From NCBI GenBank assembly GCA_964542645.1, contig CAZIUG010000015.1:62001-126000 (forward strand): DNA of 64,000 nucleotides, read 5' to 3'. Positions within the stretch are counted from its first letter, which is position 1. Every line of letters starts with the position of its first letter. A program made the translations under genes and the position numbers. Below, one piece after another: positions 34,796 to 44,059 of the stretch. Source of the DNA: Moanibacter sp964542645. GTDB lineage: Bacteria; Verrucomicrobiota; Verrucomicrobiia; Opitutales; UBA2987. The notes beneath the pieces were generated by a model. The model was given only the letters and a program-made list of their open reading frames with translations, was not told the DNA's origin and did not search any database.

Positions 34796-35878
34796 TCAAA
34801 CATGAAAAATGTAAAGTCCTCTTTCACGTAAGGGCAGATCAACCCAAGTTCCACCCTTCCGGTGACTTTCAGCCACAGCGAAACAAGCCTCTGTAATATG
34901 ATGCGCAACATCAATATGACCCAAAGTTGGGCCTCCCGAACTGAATGCAGACAAGATATCTTCCAGGCATGAGACCACTGGACTCTTTGGGCTCTTTCGG
35001 GGAAACGGGACCTCCTCCCAACTCCGGCGACGTCCTACCATAGCACCTGGTTTCCGCAAAATAGTGCCATCGCCATTATTGATTGAACGGATGGAGCCCG
35101 CCGTTCCAATCACTTCAAATTCCCATTCTCCTGCTGCGATTGAGGATACTTCAACCCCATTCTCGAAACGTAATTGATAGATGGCATTAGGATCCCGGGA
35201 AAGATGGGAACCTTTAATTTCTAAATCTCTGGGGAGCAATTCACCCCGAACTGCAGTAATCTTTGGATCACCGAGAAGGAATGAGACAGTATCGATAGAG
35301 TGGATATGTCCATGCATTAGACTGGAAGGAGCAAGGTGTATGACAGCCTTAGGCTCTCCAATTTCACCCGAGGAAATTGCATCACGCACTGCAAGGTATG
35401 ACTCATCAAACCTTCGAAGGACTCCTGTATTGATAACCGTCTTGTTTTTTTTGATCACATTTAGAATCGCATCGGCTTGTTCCAGTGAGCTCGCCATTGC
35501 TTTCTCTACATAAAGCATTGGAACCCCTGCATCCGCTAGTGCGATTGTCAGTTCTGCGTGTGAGTCACCACGAAAGGTTGGATCTGGGGCTTCGTTGATA
35601 GGTTTCTGAAGTCCGGAAGCAGTAGTACAAACCGCAACCAAATCTAACTTCTCCTTTTCGACCATTTCCATGTAATCTTCGTAAAGGGCCCTCACTCCCC
35701 AACGATCCCTAAAGGCATCGCGTCTTTCCGCTCGGAGGTCGGCTCCTGCGGCCAGAGTTAAACATTCGATGGCCTGGCATGAGGCTGCTATTGAGTAAGG
35801 TTCTCTGCTATGTCCCTCATCATCAATGGTACTCCCCATCCGGCCAAGACCGATTATTCCTAAACGATAAGTCTTCAT
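34796..35878 (-). CDS. Gfo/Idh/MocA-family oxidoreductase, second copy
   Basis: 360 aa from the ATG at 35878; an in-frame TTG three codons upstream (35887) is less likely. Rossmann motif GIIGLGRMGSTID is at the N-terminus, and LYVEKAMASSLEQAD holds the conserved Glu-Lys (EKA instead of EKP). It differs from the protein at 22263, which lacks the lysine. Predicted NAD(P)-dependent sugar or cyclitol dehydrogenase. It is divergent from the galactonate-dehydratase-like/aldolase pair that starts at 35993 and could supply its substrate. Confidence 0.85.
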   Translation of the reverse strand: MKTYRLGIIGLGRMGSTIDDEGHSREPYSIAASCQAIECLTLAAGADLRAERRDAFRDRWGVRALYEDYMEMVEKEKLDLVAVCTTASGLQKPINEAPDPTFRGDSHAELTIALADAGVPMLYVEKAMASSLEQADAILNVIKKNKTVINTGVLRRFDESYLAVRDAISSGEIGEPKAVIHLAPSSLMHGHIHSIDTVSFLLGDPKITAVRGELLPRDLEIKGSHLSRDPNAIYQLRFENGVEVSSIAAGEWEFEVIGTAGSIRSINNGDGTILRKPGAMVGRRRSWEEVPFPRKSPKSPVVSCLEDILSAFSSGGPTLGHIDVAHHITEACFAVAESHRKGGTWVDLPLRERGLYIFHV

Positions 35879-35981
35879 AGGATGCAAACAATGAAAGAGG
35901 GAATTCTAGTTAGCAAACAAGATTTAGTCGTAATCCTAGAGCTTGACTCCGAACAGACATAGAAGAACCCTTTGACCTTAA

Positions 35982-35985
35982 AAGG
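35982..35985 (+). promoter_or_regulatory. Shine-Dalgarno site fixing a TTG start at 35993
   Basis: AAGG at 35982-35985 within AAAAGG lies 7 nt before the TTG at 35993. This places the start there rather than at the more upstream in-frame TTG (35972), and matches the usual family N-terminus (K-I-T-D-I-E). Confidence 0.5.
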
Positions 35986-35992
35986 CACAATA

Positions 35993-37141
35993 TTGAAAAT
36001 TACTGATATCGAAACCTTTGTTGTCGGGAATCCCTGGAAGAATTGGGTTTTTGTCAAACTGCATACCAACGAGGGAATATACGGTATAGGAGAAGCCACA
36101 GCCCATCGAAAGGCAAAGATGATGGAAGCCGCTGTGATGGAGTATAGGCAATACTATCTGAATCGTAATCCCTTCGACCTGGAAAAAATCAACTATGAAC
36201 TCACAACCAATTCTGCTCCAGCTCCAGTAAGAGCCGCGATCGATATCGCGTGCTGGGATATTAAAGGTAAGGTCTTAGGACAACCAGTCTATAATCTAAT
36301 AGGTGGGCGATTCCGTGAAAAACTTCGAGCTTATGCCAACGGATGGTACCAAGTCGACAGAGATCCTGACGCTTTCGCAGAACGAGCACAAGCAGTTGTT
36401 AAGAAAGGCTACACGGCGATGAAATTCGATCCTTTTGGCACCGTTTTCGAAAGGATATCGAAGTTTGAACTAGAGCATTCAATACGCATTGTAGAGGCTG
36501 TAAGGACAGCAGTCGGAGAGGATGTGGAGCTTTTTATCGAATGTCACGGAAGATTTAATTCAACAATTGGGATCAACGTAGGCCGACGTCTCGAAATCTA
36601 TGACCCTGGATGGATTGAGGAACCGGTTCGTTCATCCCAGATCGAAGATCTGAAAACGATTTCATCCTCCATTTCAATTCCGATTGCGGCCGGAGAAAGT
36701 CTAGATGGAATCGACTCCTTTCTCCAATTGATTGCCAAGCGAGCGGCACAAATCATTCAACCCGATCCAATTACTTGTGGAGGCATTTCTGAAATGAAAA
36801 AAATCTGCGCCATTGCGCAGGCCCACCATATCGACGTCGCTCCACACAACGCACAGGGACCAGTTTGCACCGCTGCCTGTATCCACATCGGTGCCTCAAC
36901 TCCAAACATACTTATTCAAGAAGTTTTCGAAGACTTCGCCTCTCCCTTCGCAGAACAAATTATCGACAATCCGATGCAGTGTGAATTGGGTGAGATTCAA
37001 ATTCCCACCCGTCCAGGGCTGGGACTTGAACTTAATGAAACCGAAATGGCCAAATTTCCCTATGATGAATCTCATTTTCTCGATATGTATGGGAAAGAGG
37101 GCTGGGAGAAACGGAACTTAACAACTCGAACTCAGGTCTAA
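35993..37141 (+). CDS. Enolase-superfamily sugar-acid dehydratase (galactonate dehydratase-like)
   Basis: 382 aa from the TTG chosen by its Shine-Dalgarno site. Mandelate-racemase-subgroup pattern: MKFDPFG (K144), metal-strand FIECHGRFN (E183), WIEEP (E209), AAGES (E235), QPDPITCGGISE (D258) and APHNAQGP (H285). The KxD, IECHG and APHN-GP combination resembles D-galactonate/arabinonate-type dehydratases that give 2-keto-3-deoxy acids. The aldolase gene follows after 13 nt, so dehydration followed by aldol cleavage in one operon is likely. The exact sugar acid is unknown. Confidence 0.87.
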   Translation: MKITDIETFVVGNPWKNWVFVKLHTNEGIYGIGEATAHRKAKMMEAAVMEYRQYYLNRNPFDLEKINYELTTNSAPAPVRAAIDIACWDIKGKVLGQPVYNLIGGRFREKLRAYANGWYQVDRDPDAFAERAQAVVKKGYTAMKFDPFGTVFERISKFELEHSIRIVEAVRTAVGEDVELFIECHGRFNSTIGINVGRRLEIYDPGWIEEPVRSSQIEDLKTISSSISIPIAAGESLDGIDSFLQLIAKRAAQIIQPDPITCGGISEMKKICAIAQAHHIDVAPHNAQGPVCTAACIHIGASTPNILIQEVFEDFASPFAEQIIDNPMQCELGEIQIPTRPGLGLELNETEMAKFPYDESHFLDMYGKEGWEKRNLTTRTQV

Positions 37142-37154
37142 TTGGTATAAGTAA

Positions 37155-38084
37155 ATGTTTATGGACAAAGAACCATTTCGAGGAATTTTTACGATACCGG
37201 CTACTCCGTTCGACAGGAACGGCGAAATCGATGAATCTAGCTTCCGAAGGTGTATTGATTTCTGTATAGCATGCGGAGCACATGGTCTAGTCTACCCAGT
37301 AAACGCAAGTTCCTTCTCGGTTCTTTCAGATGACGAGCGCCAAGCAATGACAGAGATTCTAGTAGCCCAAACCGGCGGAAAAATTCCAGTTGTCGTCGGA
37401 GTACAGCACCTTTCTGGACAGACAGCTGCTAGGATGGCAAGTCACGCCAAACAGATCGGAGCAAATGGGGTTATCGCCATGCCTCCTTACGCATGGAAAC
37501 AACAACCCTCGACGGAGGCGATTTACGATTATTACAGAATGATCTCGGAAGCAGCGCAAATGCCAATCTTCGTGCAAAACAACCCACCACCAATCGGGAT
37601 TGTAATGTCGCCTGAATTTCTTAACCGGCTCTGCAACGAGATTGAAAATGTATCGTATATCAAAGAGGAAGTACCCCCATCAACCCTAAATACATCTCGA
37701 ATCATCAAACTCAACTCAGGATCCTGCAAGGGAGTGATGGGGGGAGCTGGAGGACGTTATCTCATCGAGGAATATCGAAGGGGCACATGTGGAAATATGC
37801 CTGGCTGCCATGTCACTGATGTTATGGTAGCCTTCTGGAAGGCTTTAGACAGTAATATGGAAGGGAATGCGATGCAGATCTACCGAGACTTAGCACCGCT
37901 TTATTTTTTCGAAACCCAACTGCCTGGTGTTTATAACGAGATACTTCATCGTCGCGGTGTCATCGAATGCCCAGCTCAACGCAATGGGATTGTACCAATC
38001 GACAAAATTTCATCTAGCTATCTCGACGAGATTCTCAAAAGTCTGGAACCCTGGATGAGCTGGACCCCAGAGGACCATATTTAA
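37155..38084 (+). CDS. DapA-family (DHDPS/N-acetylneuraminate lyase-like) aldolase
   Basis: 309-aa class I aldolase barrel. The Schiff-base lysine is in VSYIKEEVPP (K170). The usual catalytic tyrosine motif YNxP is altered to QNNP (Q141-P144), so the standard tyrosine is missing at that position. The GTTGE-type substrate loop is replaced by PVNASSFSVLSDDER (about 48-62). This is therefore not biosynthetic DapA but a keto-deoxy-acid aldolase or hydro-lyase subfamily. It is coupled to the dehydratase 13 nt upstream and probably cleaves or dehydrates its product. Confidence 0.85.
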   Translation: MFMDKEPFRGIFTIPATPFDRNGEIDESSFRRCIDFCIACGAHGLVYPVNASSFSVLSDDERQAMTEILVAQTGGKIPVVVGVQHLSGQTAARMASHAKQIGANGVIAMPPYAWKQQPSTEAIYDYYRMISEAAQMPIFVQNNPPPIGIVMSPEFLNRLCNEIENVSYIKEEVPPSTLNTSRIIKLNSGSCKGVMGGAGGRYLIEEYRRGTCGNMPGCHVTDVMVAFWKALDSNMEGNAMQIYRDLAPLYFFETQLPGVYNEILHRRGVIECPAQRNGIVPIDKISSSYLDEILKSLEPWMSWTPEDHI

Positions 38085-38297
38085 ACGTAAAAAAAACGGA
38101 TTTATAGATTCCGGCACTTAGGAAAAGGTTGAAACCGTTGAACCATCCCCGTTAGGAGAAAAATTCGAGATTAATCGGTAGAATAGTTTCCTCTCTTATC
38201 TTGCGTATGGCCCCAAAAGCCTTAGACGGTAAAAATCTGAATGTCTGATCCGCCGTGAAATTGTTCTATTACCTCCAATTATCTCCAAGTAGGACAT

Positions 38298-39125
38298 ATG
38301 GAGCATAGCCCCCGCCCCCCCACTGGAAACTACCCTTTGGAACTCAGACCTGGGGAGATCAATCGTCTTCGTATCCAGAGTGAAGCCCTGAAATTTGATG
38401 CAAAAACTATGCTGGATAAAATTGGGGTCGCCAAAGGATGGCATTGCCTTGATCTGGGGTGTGGCGCTGGTGGTATAATGGATCTTTTAAGCACCTCCGT
38501 TTGTAACATTGGATATGTGGTTGGATTAGACTCCAATCCTAAGTTACTGAACGCGGCCAAGGAATGGACTACTACCTTAGGATTAAAAAACACAGAATTT
38601 ATAAGAGGCGATGCTTACGCTACTCGCTTACCTGACGAATCCTTTGATCTCGTTCACATTCGGTTTTTGCTTGGTACGGCCGGGGAACCGGAAAGGCTAG
38701 TAAAAGAAGCAAAAAGGTTAACTCGGAAAGGGGGAGTCATCGCTATTCAAGAACCGGACTCCAGTATGCTTGGTTGCTTTCCTCTTCATCCAGCCTTTGA
38801 CCGTCTAAAGCAACTATTGATCAAAGGTTTTGCCGTCGTTGGCGCGGACCTAAAGTTAGGTAGAAAGGCCTACCATCTGATCTCCGCTGAAGGTTTGGCC
38901 GATGTCACATACCGGCCATTCATATTGGGCTTCCATAATTCCGACCCGATGGCGGATTACTTGCCGCAAACAATAGAGTCCATTCGGACCACTCTAATTA
39001 GCCGAAGAATTGCTTCCGGGGAAGAGATTGATCGGCTTATCGATGAATGTCGTAACCACCTCGCTAATCCCACTACAGTGTCAAACTCTTTTCTTGTTGC
39101 CCAAGTTTGGGGATGGAAAAAATAG
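38298..39125 (+). CDS. Class I SAM-dependent methyltransferase
   Basis: 275 aa. The SAM-binding motif I is CLDLGCGAGGIMDLL, followed by VVGLDSNPKLL (acidic end of strand 2), RGDAYATRLPDESFDLVHIR (motif post-II/III) and GGVIAIQEPDSSM. It resembles UbiE/Coq5-like small-molecule methyltransferases, but the substrate is unknown. It stands alone on the plus strand, 213 nt after the aldolase gene, facing a transporter gene across 17 nt. Confidence 0.85.
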   Translation: MEHSPRPPTGNYPLELRPGEINRLRIQSEALKFDAKTMLDKIGVAKGWHCLDLGCGAGGIMDLLSTSVCNIGYVVGLDSNPKLLNAAKEWTTTLGLKNTEFIRGDAYATRLPDESFDLVHIRFLLGTAGEPERLVKEAKRLTRKGGVIAIQEPDSSMLGCFPLHPAFDRLKQLLIKGFAVVGADLKLGRKAYHLISAEGLADVTYRPFILGFHNSDPMADYLPQTIESIRTTLISRRIASGEEIDRLIDECRNHLANPTTVSNSFLVAQVWGWKK

Positions 39126-39142
39126 CGATTCACAATTCTTTT

Positions 39143-40024
39143 TCATCTTCCCCAAACCAAAATAATAAAAAGGCCTACCATAATCGACCCAACAGCAAAC
39201 CATCGGTGCATAGGAACGCGTTCCTTCAAAAACACTATAGCCATGATCACACCTACAACGATGCTAAATTGTCTACATGCAACAACGTAGCCGGCCCGAC
39301 TAGACATCTGATAGGCCCAGAGAACCAACCAGTAGGCCCCGAAATTAAGTATCACACCTGCTAATACAGGCATAAAATCTATTTTTAGATTAATTTTCCA
39401 AAATGCCTTTTGATTCGTGATACTAAAGTAAACAAATGCTCCAGCTGCTAGATAGAAGTAACAGTAAACAGCAGCCGATGTAGGACCAATGACAACTAAT
39501 TCAGCCGCAGCATTATCTAGTACGGAATATCCCGTCGTTCCCAGCGCAGCACCGAGAAGAGGAACTGTTGAGGGTCCAAACACAGTTGATACGGACACGG
39601 ACTCGCCACTTCTAAGTGCCACAAAGATGCAACCAAGGACGACAATAATCATACCTCCCCATCCGAGAAGTGATGGTGCTTGATTAAGGAAAATGTCAAA
39701 GACCCCAACAAATATCACTGGAATCGCCCGAGCAATAGGATAGACAACATTAAGTTCCTCATGTGCGTAAGCTTTGCTTAGTGCAGCGTAATAAACACCG
39801 CAGCAGATTCCGGAGGCAATTAAAAGAAGCCATGCTCCCGCCGGTATTAGTGGGCTACTTGTTTGAATCCAAATTGCGGGCACGGCGCCAAGCACCACCG
39901 TCATAATAAGTATTCGCGAAAAATACTGAGCCACCACTTTCCCTCCTGATCTTCGCGCCAGAACATTCCACCCAGCATGTAAAATTGTAGATAGAAGAAT
40001 AAGGAATAACGGAAATAGACTCAT
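39143..40024 (-). CDS. EamA/DMT-superfamily transporter
   Basis: 293 aa with about 10 hydrophobic helices in two halves, the drug/metabolite transporter arrangement; it starts SLFPLFLILLSTILHAGWNVLARRSGGK, a typical EamA opening, and ends in a helix FAVGSIMVGLFIILVWG. The tandem domain repeat is seen in the repeated YAAL and YVVACRQFS helix-4/9 regions. It probably exports or imports a small metabolite; no substrate clue exists beyond nearby catabolic genes. Confidence 0.82.
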   Translation of the reverse strand: MSLFPLFLILLSTILHAGWNVLARRSGGKVVAQYFSRILIMTVVLGAVPAIWIQTSSPLIPAGAWLLLIASGICCGVYYAALSKAYAHEELNVVYPIARAIPVIFVGVFDIFLNQAPSLLGWGGMIIVVLGCIFVALRSGESVSVSTVFGPSTVPLLGAALGTTGYSVLDNAAAELVVIGPTSAAVYCYFYLAAGAFVYFSITNQKAFWKINLKIDFMPVLAGVILNFGAYWLVLWAYQMSSRAGYVVACRQFSIVVGVIMAIVFLKERVPMHRWFAVGSIMVGLFIILVWGR

Positions 40025-40167
40025 TGCATTGCCGATATTTTAAAGGAAAAGAGTATGAAACTCCTTAGTTATGGGCGAACTAACACGGAATCTTAACCTG
40101 GCAAAGGCTTTTTGTCTTGTAAGAAGAAAGCCCACAACTCGTACATACCATTCAGAGTCCAACTCTC

Positions 40168-41010
40168 TCACCGCATCAAAGCACCACCAGAAACACTAAT
40201 GGCTTGCCCTATCATATAATCACCATCTGATGATGCGAGAAAGGCAGCCACAGAGGCAACGTCTTCAGGTCGTCCGATTCTACCAAGTGGACTCATTTCA
40301 ACTGAACTATCAATCATTTTCTCTCGATATTCTTCCGTCGACATGTGTTCAGGCTTAAGACCGCTGGCGATTCCGTAAAGACGCTCAGTGTCAATCATCC
40401 CCGGACAGATTGCATTGACGTGAATATTGCTTGGTGCCAATTCGCGAGCCAATGATTTCGTAAACCCAACCACAGCCGATTTAGATGAACAGTATGCAGC
40501 ATATCGAGCATATCCCTGGAATCCTGCGGTTGATGCGATGTTTAAGATCTTACCACCTTCCCCTCGTTCAATCATGCTCCGAGCGATCAACCGAGAACAT
40601 AGAAAAGTGCCCTTGACGTTAACTTGATAGACTAGATCAAATACCGATTCTTCTAGCTCCACAACCGGCACGCGGTCGGGTCCTGCCGGTGCTCCAGCAT
40701 TATTAACCAAAATATCAATCTTTCCAAAACTCTTAATAACGTCTCGCACCATATTTTCGACCTGATCAGACTTTGTCACATCCGCTGTCACTGCCTGCGC
40801 TTTCCGTCCCCTTTTCTCTATTTCCTTCGCCACCTTAGCCAACCCACCCCAATCACCCCTAGGGTCTAAATTCAGATCATTGACAGCCACATCTGCTCCC
40901 TCTTCGGCAAACCGAAGGGCAATTGCACGACCGATCCCTTTCTCGCCTCCTGCTCCGGTAACAAGGGCAACTTTGCCCCTAAGGTCGCATGCCTTCCTAT
41001 CTTTAAACAT
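40168..41010 (-). CDS. Short-chain dehydrogenase/reductase
   Basis: 280 aa, classical SDR. Cofactor motif VTGAGGEKGIGRAIALRFAE (TGxxxGxG with a short insertion), VNNAGAPAG, Ser in LNIASTAGF and YxxxK in YAAYCSSKSAV, then PGMIDTERL. The Asp in VAVNDLN after strand 2 suggests NAD+ use. Likely a 2-hydroxy or sugar dehydrogenase. It is isolated between the transporter gene and a 275-nt non-coding gap. Confidence 0.9.
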   Translation of the reverse strand: MFKDRKACDLRGKVALVTGAGGEKGIGRAIALRFAEEGADVAVNDLNLDPRGDWGGLAKVAKEIEKRGRKAQAVTADVTKSDQVENMVRDVIKSFGKIDILVNNAGAPAGPDRVPVVELEESVFDLVYQVNVKGTFLCSRLIARSMIERGEGGKILNIASTAGFQGYARYAAYCSSKSAVVGFTKSLARELAPSNIHVNAICPGMIDTERLYGIASGLKPEHMSTEEYREKMIDSSVEMSPLGRIGRPEDVASVAAFLASSDGDYMIGQAISVSGGALMR

Positions 41011-41285
41011 AATTTAAACTAGCCTCTTAAGCCATTGATTTAAAGATGAAAGTTTAGAATTGCCCAACACTTATCGCGATCCGTGATTGACAGAAACGGG
41101 CATTGGCACATGCAACGTTCTCCAATGGGAACCTGCCCTCAGAATAAAACCCTCTTCGTTAAGCTACCCACCGAGAGTCCACAAGGGATTTCTGGGATGA
41201 AAATCACACGCACAAAAGAAGTGATTAAAGACGCCATTGGAAATATGTTTTCTCGGTAATTCAACACCCAATATCAACCCGTCAA

Positions 41286-42383
41286 CTAACCCGTCGTCTC
41301 CTTCAAACGCAAACCCAAACCCGGCTCGGACCACGGAATAAGAAACGGTCCATCATAACGATACCCACCAGATTCAAAGGGGTCCTCCGCCATTAAAAGA
41401 GGTGTATCCAAGTCTAAAATACTAATTCCTCCGAGTCCCATAACAAGAGAGAATGAGCAACCCATTGCGACTCGCGTCTCAATCATTCCTCCTATCATAA
41501 GACCAACCCCAAAAGCCTTACATAGTGATGCGATTTCAATCGTTTCGATGAGCCCACTTTTAGTTATCTTCAGATTAATAATATCAGCAGCATTCATCTC
41601 AATAACCCTCTTTGCGTCGGTCAGTGAAAGTACCGATTCGTCTGCTGCAATTGGAAAACTTAACTTTTCTCGTAGTTTCTTTAATCCCTCTAGATCACGG
41701 AAATCAACCGGCTGTTCGAAGACTTCAATTCTCAAATCGGTCTTCTCCAAACAGTCGGCAAAAGAAATCGACTGAGAGACAGAGTAACCCTGATTGGCAT
41801 CGATGATCACATTGAGACCAGGAAACTGTTTAGCCAAAGATTCCATCAAGAAGATATCCCGTTCGATATCGATCCCTACTTTGACTTTGATTCTTCGGAA
41901 ACCTTTTTCGTACCATGTCCCCACAATTTCTATCGAATCGTTTATATCTCGAATAGGAATTGTTACGTCCGTTTCATGCTTCCTAACGTCAGCACCTCCC
42001 CATAGAGCCCAGAGTGGAATCCCTGTTCCACGGCTCAATGCATCTACAATTGCCGTTTCGAATCCGCAACGTACCGACGGGAATTCTGGTAGTCGATCGC
42101 GAAGGGCATTTGCTATACCTCTAAAGTCGTTTACATTAAGACCAGTAAGAAATTTGGATATCTCTTGCGCAGCTGCCAAGCAATCATCTCGATTCTCACC
42201 AGTGAGTTCTTCGAACGGTGCAATCTCGCCATAACCAAAAACGCCTTTTTTCAAGAACAATATGATGATGATATTCCTAGCAACGCGAACCTCTCCCTGG
42301 GAAATCGTAAATGCTTCCGATATCGGAATATCAATCCTTGAAATATTAACCTTAGTAATCGAAAACTCGGAATCTTTCAGCAT
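41286..42383 (-). CDS. Dipeptide epimerase-like enolase-superfamily enzyme
   Basis: 365 aa, muconate-lactonizing subgroup. Catalytic lysines lie in RIKVKVG (K166/K168) and NLKITKSG (K272). Metal ligands are in IIDANQGY (D195), VFEQP (E223) and ADES (D248/E249). The motif DLDTPLLMAEDPF (DxD at 324-326) near the C-terminus is the dipeptide-amino-group motif of L-Ala-D/L-Glu-type epimerases. It may epimerise peptidoglycan or other dipeptides for nutrient recycling. It differs from the five sugar-acid-type enolases here. The amidase (47497) and M81 peptidase (48933) genes nearby would fit peptide use. Confidence 0.85.
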   Translation of the reverse strand: MLKDSEFSITKVNISRIDIPISEAFTISQGEVRVARNIIIILFLKKGVFGYGEIAPFEELTGENRDDCLAAAQEISKFLTGLNVNDFRGIANALRDRLPEFPSVRCGFETAIVDALSRGTGIPLWALWGGADVRKHETDVTIPIRDINDSIEIVGTWYEKGFRRIKVKVGIDIERDIFLMESLAKQFPGLNVIIDANQGYSVSQSISFADCLEKTDLRIEVFEQPVDFRDLEGLKKLREKLSFPIAADESVLSLTDAKRVIEMNAADIINLKITKSGLIETIEIASLCKAFGVGLMIGGMIETRVAMGCSFSLVMGLGGISILDLDTPLLMAEDPFESGGYRYDGPFLIPWSEPGLGLRLKETTG

Positions 42384-42616
42384 ACATTCTTTCTGCGCTC
42401 AGTGTCCCATAAATCCCCATAGCCCGCCAGCCGACCAAGAATAATTCTGCATCTCTCAGCCTTTCAAAGTATATTGCACAAGATGCTAACTTTGGTTCAC
42501 TTTAGCGAGTTGAAAATCAGGAATACAGTTCTCCTCCTTTTTGGTAACTCAAGATGGTGGTTGGATTTTCTGAGAATCTCGACTTCTGAAAACTCTCCCA
42601 ATATATTCCTCGCTTA

Positions 42617-43870
42617 ATGAGTACAGAATATCTTCAACCTTCCCCAGTCCCCGACGGAAAAATTACGATCACTGCTGTTGAGACAATACAGCCCGTGAAT
42701 CTGTTTCCTGGGCTTCTCCTGCTACGGATTCACACTGATTCTGGACTGATTGGACATGGGGAGACCTATTACTGTGCAGAAGCTGTCCAATCCATGATTC
42801 ATGATTGGATGGCGCATCGGTTGCTTGGAGAGGATGCGTTGGCAATCGAATCTCACTGGCGTTTCCTTTACGAAAGGGCAGCAAATTTTGGAGTACGCGG
42901 AACGGAAATACGGGCTCTTTCGGCTATCGATTTAGCCCTTTGGGACATTCTGGGACAAACCTGTAATCAGCCAATCTATCGGCTTCTAGGCGGTCCGGTC
43001 CGAAACAAAATACGAGTATACAACAGCTGCGGCAACCCACATTATGGGCCAAGTAAAAAAGGTCTACATGTATGGCCCGGATTTGGTGATATAGGAGATC
43101 CCGGGCCATGGGCTGACTCATGGCGTCTCTTTAACGAACCTGTAGAGCTAGCGGAAGAACTAGCCGGTCTGGGCTATAGCGGAATGAAAGTTTGGCCGTT
43201 TGACCAAGCAGCAAAAAAATTCGGACCCTCTCTCATACCTCATCGCGAGATTGAGGAAGCAGTTCGGCCATTAATAAAAATCCGGGAGACAGTAGGTTGG
43301 GATTTAAATCTCCTTGTGGATGGTCACGCTCACTTTCAATTGCCTCAGGCATTGCGTATTGCTGATGCCCTTCGGGAAGTAAAACCACTTTGGCTTGAGG
43401 ATATGATAAAAATGGACAACATCGACACTCTTGCTGATTTCCGCCAACAGAGTAGAATGCCAATCTCGGCAAGTGAAATGTTGCTCAGCAGAGCGGACTA
43501 CAATGAGGTGCTTCTCAAGAATGCTGCCGACTATGTAATGATTGATCCTACTTGGGTGGGGGGAATCTCTGAAACCTCACGAATCGCAAATCTAGCCCAG
43601 ACCTATAATATCCCAGTCACAATGCACGATTGCACAGGTCCTTTAACGCTTTTTGCGGGCCTTCATGTCGGAGCCGCTGTTGCCAACTGCTGTTATCAAG
43701 AAACAGTCCGAGCCCATATACAAACCGTATATCCCGAGCTAATCGAGCCAAGTATAAAAATCGAGAATGGACATGTTCGTATTCCTACAGGATCTGGTCT
43801 TGGTACTCGCCTGAATCCCAACCTTTTCAACTCAAAACTTCCAGCCTATCGAATATCCAAGTTTGAATAA
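42617..43870 (+). CDS. Enolase-superfamily mandelate racemase/MLE-type enzyme
   Basis: 417 aa. Mandelate-racemase-subgroup pattern: GMKVWPFD (K191), LLVDGHAHF (D235), LWLEDM (E261), SASEML (E287), MIDPTWVGGISE (D310) and TMHDCTGP (H337). It has an insertion at residues 140-170 (PHYGPSKKGLHVWPGFGD) in the capping/20s-50s region, a feature that sets substrate specificity. Function is likely acid-sugar dehydration or racemisation, otherwise unknown. The PhyH gene 44060-44911 follows on the same strand. Confidence 0.85.
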   Translation: MSTEYLQPSPVPDGKITITAVETIQPVNLFPGLLLLRIHTDSGLIGHGETYYCAEAVQSMIHDWMAHRLLGEDALAIESHWRFLYERAANFGVRGTEIRALSAIDLALWDILGQTCNQPIYRLLGGPVRNKIRVYNSCGNPHYGPSKKGLHVWPGFGDIGDPGPWADSWRLFNEPVELAEELAGLGYSGMKVWPFDQAAKKFGPSLIPHREIEEAVRPLIKIRETVGWDLNLLVDGHAHFQLPQALRIADALREVKPLWLEDMIKMDNIDTLADFRQQSRMPISASEMLLSRADYNEVLLKNAADYVMIDPTWVGGISETSRIANLAQTYNIPVTMHDCTGPLTLFAGLHVGAAVANCCYQETVRAHIQTVYPELIEPSIKIENGHVRIPTGSGLGTRLNPNLFNSKLPAYRISKFE

Positions 43871-44059
43871 GTGAGACTTACCATCTTGAATCGAAGACTA
43901 TTTAGTTGCCCCAAACTTCAATAACCCAAAATCAGTAAACACCCGCAAACTTGGGCCGCTAATTAATCCTTGATGTGAAGCTTTCAGAGCACCTAACGGA
44001 CGACGCTGGCTAAAGAAATTCGATTGAATAGTTGTCTACTGTAATCCAGAATCTAATTT

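Noticed and set aside
37155..38084. Biosynthetic dihydrodipicolinate synthase (dapA)
   Set aside because: The catalytic YNxP is QNNP, the GTTGE loop is altered, and the gene is coupled to a sugar-acid dehydratase.
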